From: UMGS755 sp045602005
GTDB taxonomy: Bacteria > Bacillota > Clostridia > UBA1381 > UBA9506
Direction: 5' to 3'
Assembly: GCA_045602005.1 (NCBI GenBank)
Contig: JAZSAS010000075.1
Coordinates: 1-17,903 of the forward strand
Length of the DNA: 17,903 nucleotides
Below the pieces are notes generated by a model. That model was not told where the DNA came from, ran no database searches, and saw only the letters and a program-made list of their open reading frames with translations. Below, piece after piece: positions 1-7,696 of the stretch. Position numbers and translations under genes: made by a program. How positions within the stretch are numbered: position 1 is the first letter of the stretch; every line of letters begins with the position of its first letter.

Positions 1-100
1 AATGCCAATCACATCTATATTCTTTTTGTGCTGATGTTTGCGAATCATAAATTTTGATTGATGTATTTTCAACTGACGGATTGATTAGTTCATTGTTCAA
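1..100 (-). CDS. AraC-family-like transcriptional regulator, 5' end only (partial)
   Basis: Reading leftwards from a TTG at 100-98, 33 codons are open to the window edge. The TTG is preceded by GAGGTG (complement of 107-112) at 6-bp spacing, which is why I chose it. The peptide ends in C-D-W-H. An aromatic/His-Trp-His pattern about 30 residues in is common in the N-terminal cupin sensor domain of AraC-family sugar regulators, and such genes often sit divergently beside glycosidase genes, as here with the GH3 gene. The DNA-binding domain lies outside the window, so the family call rests on the short N-terminus and on context. It would be a cytoplasmic transcription factor, probably acting on the GH3 gene. 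It could instead be another cupin-type protein. Confidence 0.5.
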   Translation of the reverse strand, partial: MNNELINPSVENTSIKIYDSQTSAQKEYRCDWH

Positions 101-116
101 GCGTATCACCTCAAAA

Positions 117-145
117 ACCAATATTGTTATAATTTTTACCAATAT
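117..145. promoter_or_regulatory. Candidate operator: two direct repeats 21 bp apart
   Basis: ACCAATAT occurs at 117-124 and again at 138-145, exactly 21 bp apart (two helical turns). It lies in the intergenic region between the divergent regulator and the GH3 gene. AraC-family proteins often bind direct repeats with this spacing, just upstream of the -35 region they activate. The spacing and position fit, but the core is only 8 bp in AT-rich DNA, so chance is possible. Confidence 0.35.
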
Positions 146-150
146 AAATA

Positions 151-179
151 TGGAATTCTGTAAAATTGTTATATATAAT
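151..179 (+). promoter_or_regulatory. Candidate activator-dependent promoter of the GH3 gene
   Basis: TATAAT at 174-179 is a consensus -10. The hexamer 17 bp upstream (151-156, TGGAAT) is a poor -35, as expected for a promoter that needs an activator. The direct repeats at 117-145 end just upstream. A second TATAAT at 128-133 has no recognisable -35. The region is so AT-rich that -10 matches arise easily, so this is tentative. Confidence 0.3.
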
Positions 180-230
180 AATATCATAATTAAAAAATTT
201 GTCAATGTTTTTTTACAGGAGGTAGAATGG

Positions 231-2912
231 ATGTTTGATTTGTCAAAAAATTATGAAATTTCAAGAAAAATTGCTGCAGAGGGGATGGTCCTGCTTAAAA
301 ATGAAGCCCGGACATTGCCTCTGGAAAATCAAAAAGTGGGGATCATTGGTAAAGAATGTCTTGATTTAATAAGGGGCGGCGGAGGTTCTGCTGCGGTTAA
401 ATGCGCTTATATAAAATCTTTATTAGACGGACTCCGCGAAAAAGCAAATGAAAATAAAATTTCCTTATGTGAAGAGTCTTTTGAAGTTGCAAATAGTGCA
501 GAAAACTATACACTTGAACAATTAAACTCCATTTCGGGAAAAATAGATACCGCTATTGTTACCTTCAAAAGATACGGAAGTGAAGGGGCTGACAGGCGTT
601 TAGGAAAATCTGTTTCAGATTATGACGAAAAGTCTTACAATGGTGAGGCAAATGATGATATTCTTGATGATTACGAAAAACAAGTGGGATATTTTTATCC
701 ATCAGAATCTGAAATAGATCTGTTGCGTAAAATTGAAAAATCTGACATCAAGAGCATTGTTTTGATTTTAAATATTTCTTCTTCAGTTGATATTTCTTTT
801 ATTGAAAAGTTTACAAAAATCAAGGCTGTACTTTTGACATATCTCCCGGGAATGGAAGCAGGCAGAGCAATTGCCGATGTTTTGTGTGGAGATGTCAACC
901 CCAGCGGCAAGCTTGTTGATACCATTGCATACAGATATGAAGATTATCCTTCTTCTGACTCTTTTGACATTGACCCGAATGAAGCAGAATACAAAGAAGA
1001 TATATTTGTGGGGTATCGCTACTTTGAAACCTACTCTCCTGAAAAAGTAATGTTTCCGTTTGGATTCGGACTTTCATATACCAAATTTGAATTTTTAAAT
1101 TGTACATATATGGCTGAAAATAATGTTATACAGGTATCTGTAGATGTTAAGAATGTAGGTAACTTTGCTGGCAAAGAGGTTGTTCAGGTTTATTCATCTG
1201 CTCCCAAAGGATTGCTTGAAAAACCGTCAATTGAATTGAAAGGTTTTGCAAAAACAAAGCTTTTACCTCCGGGAGAGAGTGAAAATATCACAATATCATT
1301 TGAAATTGACTCTATGGCGTCCTTTGATACGGACGGGGTATGCGGTCATAAAGCGGCATGGATACTGGAAAAAGGAGACTATGTAATAAAGGTCGGTAAT
1401 TCAGTAAGAAATACGCAGGTTTGCGGCGTATATACTGTGCCTGAGAATACCATCACCCAACAACTTACACTGCGTTTTAACGGCTCAGAATATCACTGTA
1501 CGGTAAATCCTTTGTTTCAGGGTGAAACAAAGAATAAAGAGATGATTTCTCTTTATGATGTTTATGAAGGTAAAACTGATATCCATGATTTTATAAAACA
1601 GTTAAGCCCAGAGGAACTCATTTCACTTGCTCAGGGACAACCGCCTGCATTTCCTCTGGGCACGGCGGGAGTGGGAAATCTTAAAAAATATGGAGTACCA
1701 AATCCACAGACTGCAGATGGCCCTGCAGGAATAAGACGCAGCGTTAATACAACCTGTTTCCCCTGCGGAACTTTAATTGCCTGCACATGGGACAAGGATT
1801 TACAGTTCAAAATGGGTAAGGCACTTGGAATAGAAGGTGTATCTACCGGGATTGATATCATATTGGCACCATCTGCGAATATACACCGAAATCCTTTGTG
1901 CGGAAGAAATTTTGAATACCTGTCTGAGGATCCGCTTGTTACGGGAAAAACCGCAGCTTCGCTTATAAACGGAATTCAAAGTGAGGGATTGTGCGCAACA
2001 ATAAAACATTTTGCAGCAAATAACCGTGAGAAAAACAGACATACAGGTAACAGCATAGTAAGTGAACGTGCTTTGAGAGAGATATATTTAAAAGGTTTTG
2101 AAATTGCTGTAAAAGAAAGCAATCCTGCCTTTGTTATGTCCGCATATAATATGATTAACGGAAAATACGTATCAGCCAATGCTCAGCTCCTTAAGGGAAT
2201 TTTGCGTGATGAATGGGGATATGAAGGCGCAGTTATGACCGATTGGAGAAATAAAGTTAACCTTGACGATGAAATAAGAGCAGGGAATAATATAAAAATG
2301 CCTTTCGGTTATCCCGATCAGGCAGAAAAAGCTCTTGAATGCTATAATAACGGTAAACTTTCTATAGAGGAGCTTCGTGAAAATGCTTTTTACGTGCTGA
2401 ATGCTGTTATGAAGACAAACAGCTTTTTTAAAAGAAATTTTGGCAAAAAGCATTTTCTAAAAAAAGAGAAGACGGTAATATCTGCAATTGACGTAAACGG
2501 ACTGTCTTCCACGCGAATAAAGCAAGATAAAAGGAGTGACAATGTCGGATATCTGTATAATTTAAATCTTGACCAAAGATCTCAGAGAACCTTTGTTTAT
2601 TATGTGATTGATGCACCGGAAAACGGAGATTATCTCATATCTGCTGAAATTTCCACAAATTGTCCGCAAACTCAGATTTGGTATTACAATGAAAATAATG
2701 ACAAAACAGGTATCGCTTTTTGCGATGTTGCGGTTGATGAAAATAAGTGGTATTCAGTTGATACAAAAATTTCTCTTCATAAAGGGGAAAATACATTAAA
2801 ACTTGTCTTTGCCGCTGAGCCTGAGAATGAGTACGAATATTTTGACAAATGGTTTAATTTTCCTAAAGAAGATATTAAGTTGGCAAAAATTATTATATCC
2901 AAGAAAAAATAA
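231..2912 (+). CDS. Glycoside hydrolase family 3 (beta-glucosidase-like), reversed domain order
   Basis: A 893-residue retaining glycosidase that removes terminal beta-linked sugars. The start is the ATG at 231, which has AGGAGG (217-222) 8 bp upstream; the frame stays open further upstream but without such a site. The usual GH3 order is reversed. The alpha/beta-sandwich domain comes first (about 1-275), with the EGADR motif carrying the likely acid/base Glu118. A fibronectin-III-like domain follows (about 285-410, after FGFGLSY near 277). The TIM barrel is next (about 455-740), with KHFAANNRE near 592 and the probable nucleophile Asp671 in M-T-D-W. The last ~130 residues look like a beta-sandwich, carbohydrate-binding-type domain. 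No signal peptide is seen, so it is probably cytoplasmic and acts on imported oligosaccharides. Reversed GH3 enzymes are known from rumen and gut Clostridia. Family assignment is firm; substrate cannot be told. The DNA is more AT-rich than the genes to its right. Confidence 0.9.
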   Translation: MFDLSKNYEISRKIAAEGMVLLKNEARTLPLENQKVGIIGKECLDLIRGGGGSAAVKCAYIKSLLDGLREKANENKISLCEESFEVANSAENYTLEQLNSISGKIDTAIVTFKRYGSEGADRRLGKSVSDYDEKSYNGEANDDILDDYEKQVGYFYPSESEIDLLRKIEKSDIKSIVLILNISSSVDISFIEKFTKIKAVLLTYLPGMEAGRAIADVLCGDVNPSGKLVDTIAYRYEDYPSSDSFDIDPNEAEYKEDIFVGYRYFETYSPEKVMFPFGFGLSYTKFEFLNCTYMAENNVIQVSVDVKNVGNFAGKEVVQVYSSAPKGLLEKPSIELKGFAKTKLLPPGESENITISFEIDSMASFDTDGVCGHKAAWILEKGDYVIKVGNSVRNTQVCGVYTVPENTITQQLTLRFNGSEYHCTVNPLFQGETKNKEMISLYDVYEGKTDIHDFIKQLSPEELISLAQGQPPAFPLGTAGVGNLKKYGVPNPQTADGPAGIRRSVNTTCFPCGTLIACTWDKDLQFKMGKALGIEGVSTGIDIILAPSANIHRNPLCGRNFEYLSEDPLVTGKTAASLINGIQSEGLCATIKHFAANNREKNRHTGNSIVSERALREIYLKGFEIAVKESNPAFVMSAYNMINGKYVSANAQLLKGILRDEWGYEGAVMTDWRNKVNLDDEIRAGNNIKMPFGYPDQAEKALECYNNGKLSIEELRENAFYVLNAVMKTNSFFKRNFGKKHFLKKEKTVISAIDVNGLSSTRIKQDKRSDNVGYLYNLNLDQRSQRTFVYYVIDAPENGDYLISAEISTNCPQTQIWYYNENNDKTGIAFCDVAVDENKWYSVDTKISLHKGENTLKLVFAAEPENEYEYFDKWFNFPKEDIKLAKIIISKKK

Positions 2913-3071
2913 TACTTTTTGTCCCATATTGACATCAATCCTGAGCGGCGTCCAATTATTCCGGATGGAAAAATTGTGGGAGCAGTGACACATGTGTTTG
3001 TCAATGACCCGACAAGAGGTTATGGGATATTTATTGAGAATATGCTTGCTGAGGCAGAGAAAATTAAATAA
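2913..3071 (+). pseudogene. spoIVB: 3' remnant of spoIVB (SpoIVB peptidase, S55 family)
   Basis: Beginning at the codon after the GH3 stop, 52 codons are open to TAA at 3069-3071 with no start codon or ribosome binding site of their own. From about 2952 the translation matches my memory of the SpoIVB C-terminus: P-I-I, then GKIVGAVTHVF, VNDPTRGYG and FIENML. SpoIVB is the serine peptidase that signals sigma-K activation during sporulation. The family has S-G-S-P, with the catalytic serine, just before P-I-I. Here the frame reads E-R-R-P, but the bases at 2944-2949 read AGCGGC (Ser-Gly) one frame over, so a single missing base near 2950 would restore S-G-S-P. The N-terminal and PDZ parts are absent. 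It could be a decayed gene cut by insertion of the GH3 module, or a chimeric assembly. Confidence 0.72.
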
Positions 3072-3074
3072 CGA

Positions 3075-3106
3075 AAAGGCTGTAGCAAATATTTGCTACA
3101 GCCTTT
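3075..3106 (-). terminator. Perfect 16-bp inverted repeat, terminator of the transketolase operon
   Basis: Arms 3075-3090 and 3091-3106 are perfectly complementary (core GGCTGTAGC), with AATATT at the centre forming the loop. The minus-strand transcript runs from the hairpin into TTCGTTATTTAATTTT, which is U-rich, so it best terminates tktB, whose stop codon is 14 bp away. On the plus strand it follows the spoIVB remnant with only a short T run. It is probably a shared terminator between convergent genes. Confidence 0.75.
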
Positions 3107-3120
3107 ATACTGAAAGTCAA

Positions 3121-4059
3121 TTATTTCTTCAGCTTTATAACTTCCTTAACCTGCTCGGCAATATTCTTTGCGGTCAGACCATATTCTTCTAAGAGAACAG
3201 CGGGTTTGCCGGATTTACCGAACTTGTCTTGTGTGCCCACACGACGCATGGGAACAGGATAGTTCTCACAGAGAACTTCAGCTACGGCACTGCCTAAACC
3301 GCCAATGATGTTGTGTTCTTCAGCAGTTACAATGGCGCCGGTTTCTTTGGCAGCTTTAATCAAAATGTCTTTGTCAATGGGCTTAATGGTGTGAATGTTA
3401 ATCACACGGGCATTAATGCCGGACTCTGCCAGAATCTTCTTCGCTTCTAAAGCTTCGGGAACCATTAAACCGGTGGCAACGATGGTTGCATCGGTGCCGG
3501 CTTCCAGTTCAACACCCTTGCCAAGTTCAAACTTGTAAGTAGCACGGTCAAACAGTTCGGGAACAGCCAGACGGCCAAACCGGAGGTAAACCGGCCCCTG
3601 GTGCTTGATGGCAGCTTCAACAGCCAGAATAGACTCTGTTGCATCAGCAGGGTTGATGATGGTCATGTTAGGAATGGTACGCATGATACCAATATCTTCC
3701 AGACACTGGTGGGAAGCACCATCTTCACCAACAGAAATGCCGGCGTGAGTTGCACCAATTTTAACGTTTAAGTTGGGGTAGCCAATGGAGTTTCTCACTT
3801 GTTCAAAAGCTCTGCCTGCTGCAAACATGGCAAAAGAGCTGGCAAAAACGATTTTTCCACAAGCAGCAAGACCTGCAGCGGTTGTCATCATGCTGGCTTC
3901 TGCAATGCCGGCATTAAAGAACCGATCCGGAAATTTCTTTTTAAATGTATCAGTTTTGGTGGACTTGGAGAGGTCAGCGTCTAACACAATCAGGTCATAT
4001 TTGTCACCGAACTCAGCCAAAGCCATACCGTATGCTTCTCTGGTTGCAATTTTACCCAT
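3121..4059 (-). CDS. tktB: Transketolase, C-terminal subunit
   Basis: A 312-residue protein holding the pyrimidine-binding and C-terminal domains of transketolase. With its partner it moves two-carbon ketol units between sugar phosphates in the non-oxidative pentose phosphate pathway, in the cytoplasm. Visible features are NAGIAEASM with the ThDP-activating Glu54, the stretch GATHAGISVGEDGASHQ (His105, His117), and a C-terminal Rossmann-like domain with GGLGSAVAEVL. Single-chain transketolases have about 650 residues; this is a split enzyme, as in archaea and many Clostridia. Its ATG shares one base with the TAA of the upstream subunit (TAATG), indicating translational coupling and stoichiometric production. 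An atypical 1-deoxyxylulose-5-phosphate synthase is the main alternative but less likely given the motifs. Confidence 0.92.
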   Translation of the reverse strand: MGKIATREAYGMALAEFGDKYDLIVLDADLSKSTKTDTFKKKFPDRFFNAGIAEASMMTTAAGLAACGKIVFASSFAMFAAGRAFEQVRNSIGYPNLNVKIGATHAGISVGEDGASHQCLEDIGIMRTIPNMTIINPADATESILAVEAAIKHQGPVYLRFGRLAVPELFDRATYKFELGKGVELEAGTDATIVATGLMVPEALEAKKILAESGINARVINIHTIKPIDKDILIKAAKETGAIVTAEEHNIIGGLGSAVAEVLCENYPVPMRRVGTQDKFGKSGKPAVLLEEYGLTAKNIAEQVKEVIKLKK

Positions 4060-4907
4060 TACGCTTCTACCTCCAGTTCTTTGATTTGTGCATCAAGCTC
4101 GCTGATAGCCTGGTTATACTGCTCTTCGTTGGGAGCTGTGCCATGCCAGGAAGCCTGATTTTCCATGAAGGAAACACCCTTACCCTTAACGCTCTTCATG
4201 ATGATGGCAGTGGGCTTGCCTTTGGTGGCTTTTGCTTCACATAATGCATCATAAAGCTTTTCAGGGTCGTGTGCATCGGTCACGATTACGTGCCAGTTAA
4301 ATGCCTTGAATTTTTCATCGATGGGCAGGGGAGACATAACCTTTTCAATGTCACCGTCAATCTGCAAACCATTAAAGTCAACAATGGCAGTCAGGTTGTC
4401 CAAATTGTAGTGAGCAGCAAACATAGCTGCTTCCCAAACCTGGCCTTCCTCCAGCTCACCGTCACCTAAAATGGAATACACACGATAATCCTTATTATCA
4501 ATTTTGGCAGCCAGTGCCATGCCGTTGGCGGCACAAATGCCCTGACCCAAAGAACCGGTGGACATGTCGACACCCGGAACACCCTTCATATCGGGATGAC
4601 CCTGCAGGTAGCTATCAGCTTTGCGGAAGGTGGCACAATCTTCAACAGGGAAGAAACCACGCTCTGCCAGGGTAGCATACAATGCAGGTGCGCAATGGCC
4701 CTTAGAGAGCACAAAACGGTCACGATCTGCGGTCTTAGGATTTTTCGGGTCAACGTTCATGACCTCAAAATACAACACGGACATCATGTCCGCAATGGAT
4801 AATGAACCTCCCGGATGACCGGAGGAGGCGCTGTATACAGCCGTGAGAGCATTTTTTCTGATTTTGTTAGCAGTAATCTTTAACTCTCTGACTCTTTTCT
4901 TATCCAC
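4059..4907 (-). CDS. tktA: Transketolase, N-terminal (ThDP-binding) subunit
   Basis: A 282-residue thiamine-diphosphate-binding half of the split transketolase. Motifs include SSGHPGGSLS (His31), LSKGHCAPALYA, STGSLGQG near 117-123, and the ThDP/Mg signature from GDGELEEG (148-155) to DFNG (177-180). The start is a GTG (4907-4905), preceded by AAAGGGG about 9 bp upstream. It ends in a 1-base stop/start overlap with the C-terminal subunit. It lies 22 bp downstream of yitT and I see no promoter in that gap, so it is probably read as the end of the long minus-strand run or from a promoter inside yitT. Confidence 0.92.
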   Translation of the reverse strand: MDKKRVRELKITANKIRKNALTAVYSASSGHPGGSLSIADMMSVLYFEVMNVDPKNPKTADRDRFVLSKGHCAPALYATLAERGFFPVEDCATFRKADSYLQGHPDMKGVPGVDMSTGSLGQGICAANGMALAAKIDNKDYRVYSILGDGELEEGQVWEAAMFAAHYNLDNLTAIVDFNGLQIDGDIEKVMSPLPIDEKFKAFNWHVIVTDAHDPEKLYDALCEAKATKGKPTAIIMKSVKGKGVSFMENQASWHGTAPNEEQYNQAISELDAQIKELEVEA

Positions 4908-4929
4908 TTTTTTTCGCCCCTTTCAAAAT

Positions 4930-5784
4930 TTAGTTTATGGGATAAATTTTAAAACCCTCGCCGGACACAGAACGTGCACCGGTAAAGATAATAAACGCAT
5001 TTGGGTCCTCAGAAAGAACCAGTTGCTCAAAGGCGGTAATCTCATGTTTTTTAATGACACACATGAGCATGGTGGTGTCATTTTTAGAGTACATGCCCCG
5101 GCAATATAATCCTGTTACCCCACGGGACAGCTTTTCCATAATACCAGCTGCAATTTTTTCAGCCATGGGAGAAATCACATATACCACCTTGGCAAAGTTA
5201 GCACCCTGAATTACCATATCAATTAAAACGCTGTTGACAACAGCTGTTATAACACCAAACAAACATCTTTCCCAGTCACCCAGCACAACACCGGAGGCTA
5301 AAATGATGATGCCATCAATCACTAAAAGCCATTTGCCCATGTCGATGACAGGGGAGAGCCTGTGTATCAATCTTGCCAGAATGTCTGTGCCGCCGGTGGT
5401 GGCACCAAACAGAAAAATTACGCCCATGCCAATCCCCAACAATGAGCCGCCCGAAAGGGCACACAGCATTAAATTTTGGGTGATGGGCGGAATGAATGCC
5501 ATTAGGTCTATCAGCACAGAAAACATAAAAGCGCCAAACAGTGAGCGGAACAGAAACTGGCGGCCCATGCTGCGATAAGCCAACAAAAACAGCGGAATGT
5601 TGAGCAACAGCATTAAGGCACCAACGGGGAAACCGGTTAAGCCATGGACAATAATGCCAATACCGGATAAACCGCCGGCAACCATGTTGACCGGAGTCAG
5701 AAAAAGACTGACACCTAAAGCGGCTATCAAGGCTCCACACAATAGTATACCATAAATTTTCAAATTCCCCAATAGTTTTTTCAA
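4930..5784 (-). CDS. YitT-family (DUF161/DUF2179) integral membrane protein
   Basis: About 284 residues. Five to six hydrophobic segments fill residues ~10-195, including a glycine-rich loop (NMVAGGLSGIG) and FGATTGGTDILARL, both typical of the YitT family. A soluble C-terminal DUF2179 domain follows (about 200-280), containing a conserved G-V-T-G-L-Y-type start. The family sits in the Firmicute inner membrane and its transport role is unproven. The reading frame also has a GTG at 5793, but the GGAG at 5796-5793 overlaps that GTG and lies 8 bp from the TTG at 5784, so I prefer the TTG. The ribosome binding site is inside the 3' arm of a terminator-like hairpin (5783-5831). Its neighbours, mrnC and the transketolase genes, give no functional clue. 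Confidence 0.85.
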   Translation of the reverse strand: MKKLLGNLKIYGILLCGALIAALGVSLFLTPVNMVAGGLSGIGIIVHGLTGFPVGALMLLLNIPLFLLAYRSMGRQFLFRSLFGAFMFSVLIDLMAFIPPITQNLMLCALSGGSLLGIGMGVIFLFGATTGGTDILARLIHRLSPVIDMGKWLLVIDGIIILASGVVLGDWERCLFGVITAVVNSVLIDMVIQGANFAKVVYVISPMAEKIAAGIMEKLSRGVTGLYCRGMYSKNDTTMLMCVIKKHEITAFEQLVLSEDPNAFIIFTGARSVSGEGFKIYPIN

Positions 5785-5831
5785 AAAAATCACTCCATTT
5801 TTAAAAAATATGTAAAAAGAGTGATTTTTTT
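5783..5831 (-). terminator. Terminator-like hairpin overlapping the yitT ribosome binding site and start
   Basis: Read on the minus strand, the 5' arm AAAAAAATCACTC (5831-5819) pairs with GAGTGATTTTTTT (5795-5783): 13 bp around a 23-nt AT-rich loop. The 3' arm ends in seven Ts, as in an intrinsic terminator, and lies just past the mrnC stop codon. The same arm contains part of the yitT Shine-Dalgarno sequence, and its T tract runs into the TTG start. It could end most mrnC transcripts and hide the yitT site on read-through RNA. Stem GC content is low, so strength is uncertain. Confidence 0.55.
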
Positions 5832-5835
5832 AGCA

Positions 5836-6261
5836 TTATGCCGTTTGATTTTCTGATAAAATGGCGTTATATGCCTCTTCCATTAAAAAATTCAATCGGA
5901 CTGTTTGGCCAAGGAGATATATGTAACCAAGCAGTGCTTCAAAGCCGGTTGCGGCACGGTATTCCGTTACGTCGGCATTTTTAGGCACGCTGGCAGAATG
6001 AGCGTTTCTACCTCGTTTAAAGACTTCTTCCTCTTCGGCAGTCAGTAGCGGCAGAAGAGCCTTAATGGCAACACTTTGGGCACCTGCACGAACAAAAGCA
6101 ACAGCCTTGCGGTGAAGTTTATGTGCCGAAGTGTTAGCTTCTAAGAGAGTTTTAGTGCGAATAAAGGCTTCATATACTGCATCCCCAACAAAAGCCAGTG
6201 CCAGTGGAGAATAGCTTCTGGCATCAGCCGGAGAAAGACAAGGCACAACATTATTGTTCAT
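5836..6261 (-). CDS. mrnC: Mini-ribonuclease 3
   Basis: A 141-residue RNase III-like enzyme without a double-stranded-RNA-binding domain. In Bacillus, Mini-III matures the ends of 23S rRNA. The catalytic fold shows FVGDAVYEAF (Asp27, Glu31) and, near residue 108, FEALLGYIYL, the second acidic cluster of the RNase III domain. KRGRNAHSA in the middle is also family-typical. Length matches the family (about 130-145). Two in-frame ATGs are close together; AGAGG lies 7 bp before the second (6261) but only 1 bp before the first (6267), so I chose the second. It overlaps the end of cysS by 11 bp, the classic cysS-mrnC coupling. Confidence 0.93.
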   Translation of the reverse strand: MNNNVVPCLSPADARSYSPLALAFVGDAVYEAFIRTKTLLEANTSAHKLHRKAVAFVRAGAQSVAIKALLPLLTAEEEEVFKRGRNAHSASVPKNADVTEYRAATGFEALLGYIYLLGQTVRLNFLMEEAYNAILSENQTA

Positions 6262-7666
6262 CGTCATGCCTCTTAATATTCAGCTTCATGCCCTGACGGG
6301 TATCAAGCACCTCAACACCCAGTGATTTTAACTGATCGCGGAGTTGGTCGGAAAGAGCCCAGTCTTTGTTTTGACGTGCCTCTTTGCGTTTTTCCAGCAA
6401 TGCCTTCACTTCATCACTAACAGTGTCTTCCTGCTCTTTATATAAAATGCCTAAAACACCGCCTAACTCACGGATTTTAGCGATAGCAGCCTCGAAGACT
6501 GCTAAAGGACTTTCCGGCGTTACATTGGTGTTTAAGAATCGTGCCAGGTCAAATAAAACAGAAATAGCATCAGCTGTGTTTAAATCGTCATCCATGGCGT
6601 TGCAGAACTTGTCTGAAAATTCGTTTAACTGCCCAAGCATGGCTTCATCATCTGGAGAGAGAGCCTTTTTCTGTGCTTTTGCCTGTAAAAACTCAAGGTT
6701 ATAAAGACAAGTGTATAACCGGTCGAGGCCGGCTTCAGACTGCTTTAAAAGCTCGTCGGAGAAGTTAATGGCACTGCGATAGTGTGCTGAAAGCATGAAG
6801 AAACGAATGATTTCATAGTCATATTTCTGTGCTACATCACGCACAGTGAAGAAATTGCCTTTTGATTTGGCCATTTTTTCATTATTCACATTGATATATC
6901 CGTTATGAAGCCAGTACCGTGCAAAGGGTTTGCCGGTGGCACACTCGCTTTGGGCAATTTCGTTTTCGTGGTGAGGGAAAATTAAATCCTGTCCGCCGGA
7001 ATGGATATCAATGGTTTCGCCTAAATAGCGATTAACCATGGCGGAGCATTCAATATGCCAGCCTGGACGGCCCTCGCCCCAGGGACTCTGCCATGCAGGC
7101 TCGCCTTCTTTTTTGTTCTTCCAGAGTGCAAAATCCATGGGGTTTTTCTTCCGCTCATCTACATCAATCCGGGCGCCGGCTGCCAAATCTTCTAAGGGTT
7201 GGCCGGAAAGCTTACCATACTCATTAAAACGCTGTGTTTCAAAATACACATCGCCCTCAGATTCATACGCATAGCCATTTTCAATGAGAGTGGAGATTGT
7301 GCTGATGATGGCATCAATATTGTCTGTTGCACGGGGGTGCACAGATGCCTCCTTGATGGAAAGGCCTTTTGCATCCTTGAAATATTCATCAATAAAGCGG
7401 TCTGCCAATTCACGGACAGTCACACCCTGTTCGTTTGCATTCTTAATCATTTTATCATCAATATCTGTGAAATTCTGAACAAACTTCACTTGATAACCAC
7501 GATATTCAAAATACCGGCGCAGTGTATCGAAGATGATAAAAGGACGGGCATTTCCAATGTGAAAATAATTATAAACGGTGGGGCCGCAGGAATACATTTT
7601 GACCTCACCCGGAGTCAACGGAATAAATTCTTCTTTTTTTCTTGTCATGGTGTTGTACAGTTTCAT
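6251..7666 (-). CDS. cysS: Cysteine--tRNA ligase
   Basis: A 471-residue class I aminoacyl-tRNA synthetase that charges tRNA-Cys. Zinc ligand Cys27 is in YSCGPTVY; the HIGH-type motif is HIGN (36-39); HIECSAM and HHENEIAQSE supply further zinc ligands. The KMSKS loop appears as KMAKS near residue 264. The C-terminal region (from ~330) is the helical DALR and anticodon-binding part. Length is normal for the family (about 460-470). The ATG has AGGA 9 bp upstream. The gene sits between cysE and mrnC, which couples cysteine synthesis to its charging. I see no Cys T-box: there is too little space upstream of cysE. Confidence 0.97.
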   Translation of the reverse strand: MKLYNTMTRKKEEFIPLTPGEVKMYSCGPTVYNYFHIGNARPFIIFDTLRRYFEYRGYQVKFVQNFTDIDDKMIKNANEQGVTVRELADRFIDEYFKDAKGLSIKEASVHPRATDNIDAIISTISTLIENGYAYESEGDVYFETQRFNEYGKLSGQPLEDLAAGARIDVDERKKNPMDFALWKNKKEGEPAWQSPWGEGRPGWHIECSAMVNRYLGETIDIHSGGQDLIFPHHENEIAQSECATGKPFARYWLHNGYINVNNEKMAKSKGNFFTVRDVAQKYDYEIIRFFMLSAHYRSAINFSDELLKQSEAGLDRLYTCLYNLEFLQAKAQKKALSPDDEAMLGQLNEFSDKFCNAMDDDLNTADAISVLFDLARFLNTNVTPESPLAVFEAAIAKIRELGGVLGILYKEQEDTVSDEVKALLEKRKEARQNKDWALSDQLRDQLKSLGVEVLDTRQGMKLNIKRHDDEQ

Positions 7667-7696
7667 AAAATATCATCCTTTTACGAAATTATTGAT

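Noticed and set aside
54..230. 5' extension of the GH3 frame by 59 residues
   Set aside because: The extension is low-complexity Ile/Asn-rich sequence in the promoter region, with no ribosome site at 54; AGGAGG points to the ATG at 231.
4908..4929. Separate promoter or TPP riboswitch before the transketolase genes
   Set aside because: The gap is 22 bp and contains only the ribosome binding site of tktA.
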